From Acrocarpospora phusangensis (GTDB lineage: Bacteria; Actinomycetota; Actinomycetes; Streptosporangiales; Streptosporangiaceae), in NCBI RefSeq assembly GCF_016862995.1, contig NZ_BOOA01000077.1, positions 1 through 38,872 on the forward strand: 38,872 bases of DNA, given 5' to 3'. The position numbers and the translations under genes are program-made. The notes beneath the pieces are model-generated. The model worked only from the letters and a program-made list of their open reading frames with translations, did not search any database and was not told the DNA's origin. Shown one piece after another: positions 24,987 to 33,792 of the stretch. Positions within the stretch are counted from its first letter, which is position 1. Each line of letters starts with the position of its first letter.

Positions 24987-25844
24987 TCAGACGGAGCCGC
25001 GCTCCTTGCGCTGGGAGCGCTTGAACATCAGCACCCGCAGCGGGATGGCCGACACGATGGCGATCTGCATGATCGCGCCGACCTGGATGAGCTCGTCGCC
25101 GCCGGCCAGCCCGGCCGCCCAGATGGTCAGGCAGGCCACGTTGATCATCATCCAGCCGAGCACCAGCGCCGCCAGGTTGCCCTTCGGCTTCGGGTACTCG
25201 ATCCGGCTGACCATCAGCCAGGCGATCGCGAAGATGCCCGCGATCGTCCACACCGTCGGCTGGAACAGCAGCACGACCGACACCACGGTCATCGCGCCCA
25301 TCGGGATGGGCAGCCCCATGAAGTCGCCGCTCTTGGTCTTCACGCAGGCGAACCTGGCCAGCCGGATGACCCCGGCCAGCAGCACGGACCCGGCCGCGGC
25401 CAGGACCAGCCAGAGTGGCAGGCGTTCGGCGAAGCCGCCCCAGATGACCACCATGAAGGCGGGCGCGAAGCCGAAGCTGATCACGTCGGCCAGGTTGTCG
25501 AGCTCCGCGCCCATCGCGGACGCCCGGAACCGGCGGGCCACCAGGCCGTCGAACAGGTCGCAGGTGGCGCCGATGAGCAGCAGCACCACGGCGGTGCCGA
25601 AGAAGCGGGGGTCGGGCTCGAACTTGCCGTCCGACTTGAGCTGGTCGATCGCGGAGTAGGCGAGCACCACCACGGACAGGAAGCCGGACAGGGCGTTGCC
25701 GAGTGAGAGCGAGTCGGCGGCGGACAGGCGGAACGCCTTGCCCACCGGTCCGCGCGGCTCCTCCTCGGTCTCCGCGGTTTCGGCGATCGGGGCGTCGATG
25801 GACCAGCCCGCCGTGCCCCTCGCCCCGAGATCAGGCGCGGTCAA
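24987..25844 (-). CDS. pssA: CDP-diacylglycerol-serine O-phosphatidyltransferase
   Basis: The 285-residue membrane enzyme joins serine to CDP-diacylglycerol to give phosphatidylserine. It carries the CDP-alcohol phosphatidyltransferase signature D-G-x2-A-R-x8-G-x3-D-x3-D (CDLFDGLVARRFRASAMGAE then LDNLAD). A charged N-terminal arm of about 40 residues precedes about seven membrane helices. Its start lies inside the end of psd (14-nt overlap), so phosphatidylserine synthesis and decarboxylation are coupled. Confidence 0.93.
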   Translation of the reverse strand: MTAPDLGARGTAGWSIDAPIAETAETEEEPRGPVGKAFRLSAADSLSLGNALSGFLSVVVLAYSAIDQLKSDGKFEPDPRFFGTAVVLLLIGATCDLFDGLVARRFRASAMGAELDNLADVISFGFAPAFMVVIWGGFAERLPLWLVLAAAGSVLLAGVIRLARFACVKTKSGDFMGLPIPMGAMTVVSVVLLFQPTVWTIAGIFAIAWLMVSRIEYPKPKGNLAALVLGWMMINVACLTIWAAGLAGGDELIQVGAIMQIAIVSAIPLRVLMFKRSQRKERGSV

Positions 25845-26472
25845 TGCGGGTCACCCCAGCCACCGTCTTGTCTCCCACGGTGACCGCGGGCCGGATTCCC
25901 TCCGGCAGGTAGACGTCCACCCGGGAGCCGAGCCGGATGAGCCCGACCCGCTCCCCCTGGGCGACCTTGGCCCCTGCCGCCACGTACGGGATGATGCGCC
26001 GGGCCACCGCGCCCGCGATCTGCACCATCTCGACGTCGCCGAGCGGGGTGTCGAAGTGCCACACCACCCGCTCGTTCTTGTCGCTGTCCTTGTTGAACGC
26101 CGGCGTGAACCCGCCGGCGACGTGCTCCACCGAGGTGACGGTGCCGCCCGCGGGGGCGCGGTTCACGTGCACGTTCACCGGGCTCATGAAGATCGCCACC
26201 CGGGTCCGGCCGTCCTCCCACGGGTCGATGCTCTGCACCACTCCGTCGGCGGGCGAGAGCAGCCGGCCGAGGCCGGGCGTACGCTCCGGGTCGCGGAAGA
26301 ACCAGAGCATGCCACCCGTGAGCGCGGTCAGCGGCACCGCCGCGAACGCCCATCGGCGGGACCTCCGGGTGAGAAGGGCTGTGACGGCCGCCGCCGCGGC
26401 GGTCGGAACCAGCCACGGGGATACCCCGCGCGCCAGCCGGAGCGCGCGGGGACTAACAGAATCGTTCGACAC
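25831..26472 (-). CDS. psd: Phosphatidylserine decarboxylase (short, archaeal-type)
   Basis: The 213-residue proenzyme decarboxylates phosphatidylserine to phosphatidylethanolamine. One or two N-terminal membrane helices (about 18-55) are followed by FFRDPERTP, SPADGVV, FMSPVNVHVNRAP, and the self-cleavage site in LIRLGSRVDVYLP, where the Ser of L-G-S becomes the pyruvoyl group. Short length and LGS-R-V-D are typical of the compact psd class found in many actinomycetes. Start is GTG 26472. It is the first gene of the psd-pssA pair. Confidence 0.94.
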   Translation of the reverse strand: MSNDSVSPRALRLARGVSPWLVPTAAAAAVTALLTRRSRRWAFAAVPLTALTGGMLWFFRDPERTPGLGRLLSPADGVVQSIDPWEDGRTRVAIFMSPVNVHVNRAPAGGTVTSVEHVAGGFTPAFNKDSDKNERVVWHFDTPLGDVEMVQIAGAVARRIIPYVAAGAKVAQGERVGLIRLGSRVDVYLPEGIRPAVTVGDKTVAGVTRIDRA

Positions 26473-26594
26473 TGGGAGCCTTTGTACTCTTTTGCGACTA
26501 GGGACCGTAATGTGACTTAACCACCTATGTTACCGATCCCGTTGTCTTTACACGGCCACATCGAGACAAGCAAAGCGCCTCGGCCGTCGTTGCG

Positions 26595-27569
26595 CTAGTG
26601 GCGCTCCACTTCGGCCGGGGCGGCGGCCGCGTCCTTGCGGGACCTCATCAGGCTGAGCACCGTGGTCACGACCATGGTCACGATGATGACACCCAGCGAG
26701 ACCGAAATGGGAATCTCGGGCGCCCAGCTGACCGTGTCATGCGCGGCTTCGAGGACGAGCTTGACTCCGATGAAGGCGAGGATGAACGCCAGTCCGTAGC
26801 TGAGGTAGATGAGCCGCTGCAGCAGGCCGCCGAGGAGGAAGTAGAGCTGGCGCAGCCCCATCAGGGCGAAGGCGTTGGCGGTGAAGACGATGAAGGCGTC
26901 CTGGGTGAGGCCGAAGATCGCGGGGATGGAGTCCAGGGCGAACAGCAGGTCGGTGGTGCCGATGGCGATCATCACGATGAGCATCGGGGTGACCATGCGG
27001 CGGCCGTTGACCTTGACGATGGTCTTGTGGCCGACGAAGTCCGGGGTGGTGCGGAACCAGCGGCGGGCGGCGCGGAGCAGGAAGTTCTCGGCGAAGTCGT
27101 CCTCGTGCTTGCCGTGGTCGCGGACCAGCGTGTACGCGGTGTACACCAGGAAGACGCCGAACACGTAGAACAGCCAGTGGAACTGGTTGAGGGCGGCGGC
27201 GCCGATGGCGATGAAGATGCCGCGCATCACCAGGGCGATCAGGATGCCGATCAGCAGGACCCGGTGCTGGTACTCCTTCGGCACCGCGAACCGCGACATG
27301 ATGATGAAGAATATGAACAGGTTGTCGACACTGAGGCTGTACTCGGTGAGGTAGCCCGCGAAGAACTCGCCGGACTCGGTGGGCCCGGCGAACACCAGCA
27401 GCCCGATGCCGAACAGGATGGCCAGGGTGACGTAGAAGCCGACCCAGAACCCCGCCTGGCGGAACGAGAACTCTTTGGCCTCACCCCGGTCGACGATCCA
27501 CAGGTCGATGGCGAGGACGATCAGCAGGCCGATGATGACGGCGGCCCAACCCCAGGCAGGAATGTTCAC
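26595..27569 (-). CDS. terC: TerC family membrane protein (probable Mn2+ exporter)
   Basis: The 324-residue protein has about nine membrane helices with the TerC signatures: acidic residues in SLSVDNLFIFFIIM and in IGTTDLLFALDSIPA, plus KEYQHRVLLIGI and MGLRQLYFLLGGLL. TerC/Alx proteins export manganese and help load exported metalloproteins. That fits the Mn2+ riboswitch in its leader. Start is GTG 27569 with GGAGGGG 9 nt upstream. Confidence 0.93.
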   Translation of the reverse strand: MNIPAWGWAAVIIGLLIVLAIDLWIVDRGEAKEFSFRQAGFWVGFYVTLAILFGIGLLVFAGPTESGEFFAGYLTEYSLSVDNLFIFFIIMSRFAVPKEYQHRVLLIGILIALVMRGIFIAIGAAALNQFHWLFYVFGVFLVYTAYTLVRDHGKHEDDFAENFLLRAARRWFRTTPDFVGHKTIVKVNGRRMVTPMLIVMIAIGTTDLLFALDSIPAIFGLTQDAFIVFTANAFALMGLRQLYFLLGGLLQRLIYLSYGLAFILAFIGVKLVLEAAHDTVSWAPEIPISVSLGVIIVTMVVTTVLSLMRSRKDAAAAPAEVERH

Positions 27570-27602
27570 AGACGTAGCCCCTCCGGCGCGCGACGATACA
27601 CA

Positions 27603-27722
27603 CTGCCGGAGGTCTCTCCCGCCTGGCCGGCGGCGCCGAAAAGGCGCCAGGCACAGACCGACGGCCCCGGGCTCTGAAGCCGTGATGACGGGACCGTCGC
27701 GAAGGGATACTCCCCCCCAACC
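27603..27722 (-). ncRNA. yybP-ykoY (Mn2+) riboswitch in the terC leader
   Basis: On the minus strand the RNA opens with GGTTGGGGGGGAGTATCCC (the GGGGAGTA box of one binding loop), passes through CGACGGTCCCGTCATCACGG and a variable strong hairpin (GGCGCC-TTTT-GGCGCC), and closes with GGGAGAGACCTCCGGC, the GAGACC box of the other loop. This is the yybP-ykoY pattern, a Mn2+-sensing riboswitch that turns on exporters such as TerC. It ends about 35 nt before the terC start; the ribosome binding site GGAGGGG follows at once and could pair with the closing CTCCGG region, so translational control is likely. Confidence 0.88.
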
Positions 27723-27727
27723 GTTTC

Positions 27728-27756
27728 AGTATAGAGATCCCATCGAATCTGACCTA
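27728..27756 (-). promoter_or_regulatory. Promoter of the riboswitch-terC transcript
   Basis: TATACT (-10, minus strand, 27733 to 27728) with a weak -35 TAGGTC 17 nt upstream. Transcription would start near 27721, exactly at the 5' edge of the riboswitch, which supports the call. Confidence 0.55.
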
Positions 27757-27827
27757 ACTCCGGGGTCTGTAATTCGTGGAACCACCTCGACCAACCCTTT
27801 AAGCACCGGTTTGATTCCCGGTCGCGG

Positions 27828-28892
27828 TCAGGTTCCGGCGTGATCGCCGTAGGCGCTCAGCACCGCGCCGACCGCGTCGGACTCGGCCGGCAGCCGTTCC
27901 CCGCGCTCGGCGGCGGCCCGGCGCAGCCGCTCGGCCAGCCCCGGTTCCGTCAGCACCCGGACGACCGCGTCGCGGATGGCCCCGGCGTCGCCCGGCGGCA
28001 CCAGCAGGGCCGCATCTCCCACCATGTCGGGAATGCCGCCCACCCGGGTGGCGACGATGGGGACTCCCGCCCGGAGCGCCTCCTGCACGGTCAGCGGCTG
28101 CCCCTCCCACCAGCTCGGCACCACGTAAACCGATGCGACCCCCAAGAGATCCCCCACGTCCCCGCGGTCCCCCAGCAGCCGTACCGGCAGCCCCCGCCCG
28201 GCGATCCGCTCCTCCAGTCCGGCCCGCAGCGGCCCCTCCCCGGCGACGGCGAACAGCACCTTCTCCGGGTACGCCCCTGACGCGGCCTCCAGCAGCACCT
28301 CCAGGCCCTTCTGCTGGGCCAGCCGGGCCACCGTCAGCACGACGGCGCCCTCCCCCAGCTCGGCCCGGACCTCGGCGGCGGGCCGCCGCGCGCCCGCGAA
28401 CTCGGGCGCGGGCACCACGGCCGCCGCCACCCGCCGCGCGCCCAGCCGCCGCATGCGCTCCCCGAGGTCGGGCGAGACCACCAGGATCCGGTCGGCTCGG
28501 CGGGCCACGACGCGTTCCAGGACGCCGTACATGGCGCCGATCGCGCCCCCGGCCGTCAGGGCGTTGTGCAGCGTCACCACCAGCTCGCCCCGCCCTCCGG
28601 CCAGGCCGGCGAGGGCGCCCGCGCGCAGGCCGTGGGCGTGCACGACGTCCGCGCCGCCGGTGAGGCGGCGCAGGGCGAGGACGCTGCGCAGGTCGTTGAC
28701 CGGATGGGGCCGGTCGGAGACGGGCAGGGCGGCGAAGGCCGCGCCCGTCCCGGTGAAGCCGAAGGCGGACTCGGTGGCGGGCGGGCCCGCCACCAGGACC
28801 TCGTGGCCCGCCGCGACGAGACCGCGGGCGAGGGTGCGCACGTGCCGGCCGACGCCGCCGGAGCTGGTGCCCAGGACCAGGACGATCCTCAT
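27828..28892 (-). CDS. Glycosyltransferase family 4 protein
   Basis: The 354-residue protein has two Rossmann domains: an N-terminal acceptor domain (LVLGTSSGGVGRHVRTLARG, VVHAHGLRAG) and a C-terminal donor domain with VLTVARLAQQKGLEVLLEA and the E-x7-E nucleotide-sugar motif in PSWWEGQPLTVQEALRAGVP. This is the GT4 retaining type. Its ATG overlaps the stop of the MurJ-like gene (ATGA), and the MraY-like gene is just before that, so it likely adds a sugar to a polyprenyl-linked carrier. Donor and acceptor are unknown. The long frame upstream of 28892 is a shadow of the flippase gene. Confidence 0.88.
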   Translation of the reverse strand: MRIVLVLGTSSGGVGRHVRTLARGLVAAGHEVLVAGPPATESAFGFTGTGAAFAALPVSDRPHPVNDLRSVLALRRLTGGADVVHAHGLRAGALAGLAGGRGELVVTLHNALTAGGAIGAMYGVLERVVARRADRILVVSPDLGERMRRLGARRVAAAVVPAPEFAGARRPAAEVRAELGEGAVVLTVARLAQQKGLEVLLEAASGAYPEKVLFAVAGEGPLRAGLEERIAGRGLPVRLLGDRGDVGDLLGVASVYVVPSWWEGQPLTVQEALRAGVPIVATRVGGIPDMVGDAALLVPPGDAGAIRDAVVRVLTEPGLAERLRRAAAERGERLPAESDAVGAVLSAYGDHAGT

Positions 28893-30490
28893 CTCGGGAC
28901 GGCCTTTCTGGAGAGGAGGGCGCGCAGGTCGCCGCGGTCGATGGCGGCGGCCACGAGGATTCCCCCCGCCGCGGCGGCCAGGGCGGCGACGGCCGTCTCC
29001 AGGACGCTCCCCCAGAGGGGCTGCGGGCCGAACACGTGGACCACGGCGGAGCCGGACAGGTAGGCGGTGACCCCGCCGAGGAGGGCGGCCACCCCGGCCC
29101 GGGGCGTTCCGACCAGGGCCGGTCCGCCGGCCGCCCGGCGTACCGAGAGCAGGAGCAGAATCCCGGCGACGGTCATGCCGGCGGCCTGGCCGAGGGCGAG
29201 GCCGCCGAGTTTCCACGGCTGCGGGAAGGTGAGGGAGAAGGCGGTCTGGGCGGCGATGACGACGGCCCAGCCGGCCACCATGTCGCGGGCGGCGGGGCGG
29301 CCGTGGCCGGAGGCGTACAGGACGCGGGTGAGGTGGGCGGTGAGGCCGTAGCCGAGCAGGCCGGGGGCGAACAGGGCGATGGCGCGGGCGAACTCGGGGA
29401 CCCGTACGTCCGTCGGGGCCTGCTGGAGGAAGACGTCCGCGATCGGGCCGGCGGTGGCGGCCAGGGTGCCGGCGGCCAGGCCGGAGACGAGCAGGACGAC
29501 CCGGGTGGTCCTGGCGGAGAGCGCGGCGAACCCGTCGTGGTCGCCGGCCTCCGCCCGCGCCGACAGGACCGGGAAGGCGCTGGTCGCGATCGGCACGGCC
29601 AGCACCGCGTACGGGACGAGGTAGATCGCCCAGGCGTAGTTGTACGCGGCGATCCGCCCGGAGCCCGCCGCGTTGGCCAGCCACACCACCACCGCCATGG
29701 CCACCTGCTGGGCCAGCAGCGCGCTGAGCCCGGCCAGCGCCAGCGTCCTGACCTGCGCGGCCACCCCCGGCGGGAACCGGAGCGCGGGCCGCCAGCGCAG
29801 CCGGAGCCGCGCGGCCGGCCCGAGCACGGCGACCACGAGCGCGACCACGCCCAGCGTGGTGCCGCCGGACAGGACCAGCTCGGCCGGCTCCGGCACCAGG
29901 CCCGGCCGGATCTCCCCGTGGCTGAGCGGCACGAAGGCCAGGTACGCGACGATCACCACCAGGCTGGACACCAGTGGGGCCAGCGCCGGTCCGGCGAAGC
30001 GGCGGTGGGCCTGGAGCACGCCGTAGAGCACGACGGCGATGCCGTACAGGGCGATCTGGGGGGCGAAGACGACGAGCATGCGGGTCGCGGTCGCGACGAC
30101 CGCCCCGGCGTCGCAGCCGGCCGGGTCGCCGACGAACAGGCTCACGACCGGCCCGGCCAGCAGGGCGGTGAGCAGGCTGAGCGGGACGAGCAGGACCAGC
30201 ACCCAGGTGAGCAGCGCCGAGGAGACGGCGCTCACCTCATCCTTGGCGGCCCGCCCCGCGGGTCCCGCCAGGACCGGCACGACCATGCCCGCCAGCGCGC
30301 CGCCGACCACGATCTCGAACACCAGGTTCGGGATCTGGTTCGCCGTGTAGTACGCGGTGGCCAGGCACTTGGTGCCCACCGTGTGCGCGAAGGCGAGCTG
30401 CTTGCCGAACCCGGCGACGCGGCCCAGGATCGTGATGACCCCGATGAGCACCGCGGCCCCGGCGACGCCCCGGCCGAGCCGTCCGATCAT
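28889..30490 (-). CDS. MurJ/MviN-like lipid-linked glycan flippase
   Basis: The 533-residue protein has about 14 transmembrane helices in the MATE/MurJ fold, with the typical start ITILGRVAGFGKQLAFAHTVG, NQIPNLVFEIVVGGALAGMVVPVL, and AYNYAWAIYLVPYAVLAVPI. MurJ flips lipid II across the membrane. Main actinobacterial MurJ proteins are longer and carry a pseudokinase part, so this is probably a second, pathway-specific homologue. It sits 4 nt after the MraY-like gene and overlaps the GT4 gene, which suggests that the three make, flip and extend one polyprenyl-linked glycan. Confidence 0.85.
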   Translation of the reverse strand: MIGRLGRGVAGAAVLIGVITILGRVAGFGKQLAFAHTVGTKCLATAYYTANQIPNLVFEIVVGGALAGMVVPVLAGPAGRAAKDEVSAVSSALLTWVLVLLVPLSLLTALLAGPVVSLFVGDPAGCDAGAVVATATRMLVVFAPQIALYGIAVVLYGVLQAHRRFAGPALAPLVSSLVVIVAYLAFVPLSHGEIRPGLVPEPAELVLSGGTTLGVVALVVAVLGPAARLRLRWRPALRFPPGVAAQVRTLALAGLSALLAQQVAMAVVVWLANAAGSGRIAAYNYAWAIYLVPYAVLAVPIATSAFPVLSARAEAGDHDGFAALSARTTRVVLLVSGLAAGTLAATAGPIADVFLQQAPTDVRVPEFARAIALFAPGLLGYGLTAHLTRVLYASGHGRPAARDMVAGWAVVIAAQTAFSLTFPQPWKLGGLALGQAAGMTVAGILLLLSVRRAAGGPALVGTPRAGVAALLGGVTAYLSGSAVVHVFGPQPLWGSVLETAVAALAAAAGGILVAAAIDRGDLRALLSRKAVPR

Positions 30491-30494
30491 GCGG

Positions 30495-31376
30495 TCACCG
30501 CTGCGCCGGCCTCCGGCCGATCATGTCGATCCGGTTCAGCACCGGGTTCCCGGCGATGACCTTCGTGAAGCTCACCTTCTCCGAGGCGGCCGTCAGCCCG
30601 GCGACCACGCCGAGCAGGCCGAGCCGCGCCCGCCTGCTCAGCCGGACCGACGCGGCCAGGCCGAGCAGCGCGCCCATGGAGTTCGCGCCCGCGTCGCCGA
30701 GCATGGCCCGCTCCGCCAGGTCCTCGGGCAGCAGCGCAACGGCCGCGCCCAGCGGCACGGCGGCCAGACCGGCGGCGGCAGGGCGGGAGCCGGACAGGGA
30801 GGCGGCCAGCAGCGGGGCACCGGCGAGCAGGCCCACCTTGATGGCGCGGCCGGGCCGCAGGTCGAACAGGTTCGCCAGGTTGGCGCCCCCGGCGATCAGC
30901 GCGCCGTCGATGAGCACGTCGGCGGCCCGCGCCCCGGCCGAGCCGGAGTCCCGGCGGGCGGACCCGGCCAGGGCCGCGGCGGCCAGACCGGCCGCGCCGA
31001 TGCCGACGATCTTGACGGAGCCGCTGGTCACCTCGCGGCGGGCCAGCGCGGCCAGGTGGCCCTTGAAGCCCTTGGTCGCGGTGGCGCCGTAGATGTCGTC
31101 GTACCCGCCGAGCACGCCGCTGCCCACCCCGGCCAGCACGGCGGCGGCGCGCAGCCGCCACGGCAGCCCGGGTGTGAGGGCGGCGGCAGCGCCGGTGGCG
31201 GCGACGTAGGCGGGCCCCTCCAGGAGGGTGACGGATTCGCCGCGGTGGTTCGTGCGGGTCCACGTCTTCTCCTCGCCGACCGGCGGGCGGCGGCGGAAGG
31301 CCGAGTAGGCGGCGCGGGCCGCGACGGCCCCGATGACGGCGCCCGACAGGGCGGCCGGCCAGGAACGATTGCCCAC
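30495..31376 (-). CDS. Divergent MraY/WecA-like polyprenyl-phosphate phosphosugar transferase
   Basis: The 293-residue membrane protein keeps the PNPT hallmarks: an Asp pair in GGYDDIYG (MraY DDxxD region), N-x2-N-x2-D in ANLANLFDLRPG, and GDAGANSMGALLG (the conserved GDxGS-like loop). It is Ala/Gly-rich with about 8 helices and lacks the His-rich MraY HIHH motif, so it is unlikely to be the main MraY. PNPT enzymes place a sugar-1-phosphate on undecaprenyl or decaprenyl phosphate. Start GTG 31376. It lies 27 bp after mctB and 4 bp before the flippase gene. Confidence 0.8.
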   Translation of the reverse strand: MGNRSWPAALSGAVIGAVAARAAYSAFRRRPPVGEEKTWTRTNHRGESVTLLEGPAYVAATGAAAALTPGLPWRLRAAAVLAGVGSGVLGGYDDIYGATATKGFKGHLAALARREVTSGSVKIVGIGAAGLAAAALAGSARRDSGSAGARAADVLIDGALIAGGANLANLFDLRPGRAIKVGLLAGAPLLAASLSGSRPAAAGLAAVPLGAAVALLPEDLAERAMLGDAGANSMGALLGLAASVRLSRRARLGLLGVVAGLTAASEKVSFTKVIAGNPVLNRIDMIGRRPAQR

Positions 31377-31403
31377 AGCGGATGTCCTAACGATGGTGAG
31401 GGG

Positions 31404-32378
31404 TCAGCCGCCGGTCGCCGGCGGGCTGGGACTGGGGCTCGCGCTGGGGGGCGGCTCGAACGCCGTCGCCCCGCTGCCGATCCCGTACGCCCCGGAACGG
31501 CCTGCGTACTGCTCCCGCAGAGCGTAGACCACGACGGCCCGGCCCGAGGGCAGATCGAGGGTGTCCACCGTAGACACCTGAGACGCCTCGTCCCCCGAGT
31601 CGAGCAGCGCCGCGATGACCCCGCCGGTCGAGGACGCGGTGATCGTCCCGGCCAGCACGGTCCCGAGCCCGGCCTTGTCCAGCGCTCCCGCCACCGAGAC
31701 GACCGCGCCGTTCTGCGCCTCCGCCGCCTCCCCCTCGTACGGCACCGCGGGCGCCACCACGACGGCGAGCGTGGCCCGCTTGCCCGGATCGTCCGACATC
31801 GAGATGAAGCCGCCCTCCTGGAACACCTCCAGCACCGAGGAGGCCGCCGCGTTCACCGTGCCCGCCTGCATGGCCACGCTCGTCATCAGCGCCCCGGCCA
31901 GCACCTGCCCCGCCTTGTCGTACGGCGTGGCCCCCTCCGGGAACATCGTGCCCACGGGCGCGAGCTGCGCGGCCAGCCCCTCGACGACCCCGGCCTGCTC
32001 GGGCGCGATGAACCTGTCGGTCAGCGCCACCCGCCCGGTGTAGGTGCCCCCGGCCAGCTCGATGGCCTCCCGCACCTGGTCGCGCAGGCCGCTCGGCGCC
32101 CCGGGGGCCTCCACCACGACCACGTGCTCGGCGGCCAGGTCGCCCTTGACCAGTTCGGCGGTGGCCCCGGCGACGAACGCGTTGTTGCCGTCCTCGCGCG
32201 CCTGGAGCGCGGCGATCTGGTCGCGCTGGTCCTGGTTGACCTTCTTGAGGCTCTCGGCGGTCGCCTGCGTCGAGCTGATGATCGGGTTTTGCAGGACCGT
32301 GCTGCCCAGCACGATGCCCACCGTCAGCGCCAGGAAGATCGCGACGATGGAGACGAGGTGATAGCGAAAATCGATCAC
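31404..32378 (-). CDS. mctB: MctB/SteB family membrane protein
   Basis: The 324-residue protein has an N-terminal membrane helix (YHLVSIVAIFLALTVGIVLGS), then a coiled-coil (about 35-65) and a mixed alpha/beta outer domain (VVVVEAPGAPSGLRDQVREA, VSVAGALDKAGLGTVLAG), ending in a Ser/Pro tail. It matches the Rv1698 family, reported both as a mycobacterial copper transport protein (MctB) and, in corynebacteria, as SteB, a partner of SteA at the septum. GTG 32378 overlaps the steA stop as GTGA. That tight coupling favours the septal role here. Confidence 0.9.
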   Translation of the reverse strand: MIDFRYHLVSIVAIFLALTVGIVLGSTVLQNPIISSTQATAESLKKVNQDQRDQIAALQAREDGNNAFVAGATAELVKGDLAAEHVVVVEAPGAPSGLRDQVREAIELAGGTYTGRVALTDRFIAPEQAGVVEGLAAQLAPVGTMFPEGATPYDKAGQVLAGALMTSVAMQAGTVNAAASSVLEVFQEGGFISMSDDPGKRATLAVVVAPAVPYEGEAAEAQNGAVVSVAGALDKAGLGTVLAGTITASSTGGVIAALLDSGDEASQVSTVDTLDLPSGRAVVVYALREQYAGRSGAYGIGSGATAFEPPPSASPSPSPPATGG

Positions 32379-33571
32379 GAGAAGAGTCCGACCACCCAGA
32401 AGATGAAGCCGTTCCACGTGTCCTGGAGCCCGTCCAGCCAGATCTTCCCGACCGGCGCGACGAACAGCACCACGCCGATGGTGACCAGGGTGGTGGCCAC
32501 GAGAAGCAGCAGGGACGCCGTGGAGATACGGCTGCGATAGAGCCTGCTGACGCCCTTGGCGTCGATGAGCTTGCTGCCCAGCCGGAGCCGGGTGAGAAAC
32601 GTGCTCGCCATGCCCGCGCGGCCCTTGTCCAGGAACTCGATGAGGGTGGCGTGCGTGCCGACGGCGACGATGAGCGAGGCGCCCTTCTCGTCGGCCAGCA
32701 GCATCGCGATGTCCTCGCTGGTGGCCGCCGCGGGGAACAGCACCGCGTCCTGCCCCAGCCGGTGCACGCGCTCCAGGCCGGGCGCGCGCCCGTCCCGGTA
32801 GGCGTGCACGACCAGCTCGGCCCCGCAGGTGAGCGCCCGGTCCGTCACCGAGTCGAAGTCGCCGACGATCACGTCCGGCTTGTAGCCGGCCTCGATCAGC
32901 GCGTCCGCGCCGCCGTCCACCCCGACCATGACCGGCCGGTACTCCCGGATGTACGGCCGGAGCGCGGCCAGGTCCTCCTTGTAGTGGTAGCCCCGGACCA
33001 CGATGAGCACGTGCCTGCCGTCCATGGCGGTGACGATGTCGGGCACGCCCACGCCGTCGATGAGCAGGTCGCGCTCGCGGCGCACGTACTCCATCGTGTT
33101 GACGGTGAAGGCCTCGATCTGCACGGACAGGCCGGCGCGGGCCTCGGTCATGGCGGCCTCGACGGACTCGGCCGTCTCGATCTCGCCCTTCCCGGCGGGT
33201 TCGTCGTCGAGGTAGACCACGCCCTCGTGGACCCGGACGAGGTCGCCGTCGCGGACCCGCTCGAACAGTTCGGGGCTGGCGTTGTCGACCAGCGTCACCC
33301 CGGCCTCGATCAGGATCTGCGGCCCGAGGTTGGGGTAGCGGCCGCTGATGTTGCTGGCCACGTTGACCACGGCCGAAGCACCGCATGCCACCAACGCCTC
33401 CGCGCTCACCCGGTCGACGTCAACGTGATCGATAATCGCGATCTCCCCGGCCTTGAGGCGCTTGGTCAGCCTCTTGGTCCGCCGGTCGATCCTCGCCACT
33501 GCCGTCACCCCGGGAAGGTCGTTGACCTTCCTGCGGCGGAGGCCCGAAACCTTCACGCTCGGGACCTTCAT
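32375..33571 (-). CDS. steA: SteA, putative cytokinetic ring protein
   Basis: The 398-residue protein has an N-terminal region (GVTAVARIDRRTKRLTKRLK, AIIDHVDVDRVSAEAL), a central thiamine-pyrophosphokinase-like fold (YRPVMVGVDGGADALIEAGY, PDVIVGDFDSVTD), and a single membrane helix near the C terminus (TASLLLLVATTLVTIGVVLF). This is the Rv1697/SteA family, which works with SteB in cell separation. ATG 33571 has AGGA 8 nt upstream; ATG 33580 is an alternative. It lies 221 bp after recN. Confidence 0.9.
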   Translation of the reverse strand: MKVPSVKVSGLRRRKVNDLPGVTAVARIDRRTKRLTKRLKAGEIAIIDHVDVDRVSAEALVACGASAVVNVASNISGRYPNLGPQILIEAGVTLVDNASPELFERVRDGDLVRVHEGVVYLDDEPAGKGEIETAESVEAAMTEARAGLSVQIEAFTVNTMEYVRRERDLLIDGVGVPDIVTAMDGRHVLIVVRGYHYKEDLAALRPYIREYRPVMVGVDGGADALIEAGYKPDVIVGDFDSVTDRALTCGAELVVHAYRDGRAPGLERVHRLGQDAVLFPAAATSEDIAMLLADEKGASLIVAVGTHATLIEFLDKGRAGMASTFLTRLRLGSKLIDAKGVSRLYRSRISTASLLLLVATTLVTIGVVLFVAPVGKIWLDGLQDTWNGFIFWVVGLFS

Positions 33572-33765
33572 CGTGACCATCCTGCCAGAGCGAACGACCA
33601 TGACGGCCCGACACCCCGGCACGTGTCAGGTTTGTCACAACCTACCCGCCCGGGAAAAGGGCAGGTCGGCCACCGTCCGCCGTACGCCGGGACGGCTTCG
33701 CCTCGCGGGACCGGCCGCGGGCCGGAACCTTCCTCGCATGACGGGATATATCAGGAGATGGGGTG

Positions 33766-33792
33766 CCGGTGCGCGGCATTTTCGCGCACCGG
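33766..33792 (-). terminator. recN terminator hairpin
   Basis: A perfect 10-bp stem CCGGTGCGCG / CGCGCACCGG (33766-33775 with 33783-33792), with a 7-nt loop, starts right after the recN stop codon. It separates recN from the steA operon. The remaining 195 bp up to steA show nothing clear beyond a likely promoter region. Confidence 0.7.

Noticed and set aside
27797-27827. tRNA T-arm-like sequence (GGTTTGATTCCCGG) after the GT4 gene
   Set aside because: No acceptor, D-arm or anticodon arm can be paired around it; it is better seen as a weak 5-bp hairpin after the GT4 stop.
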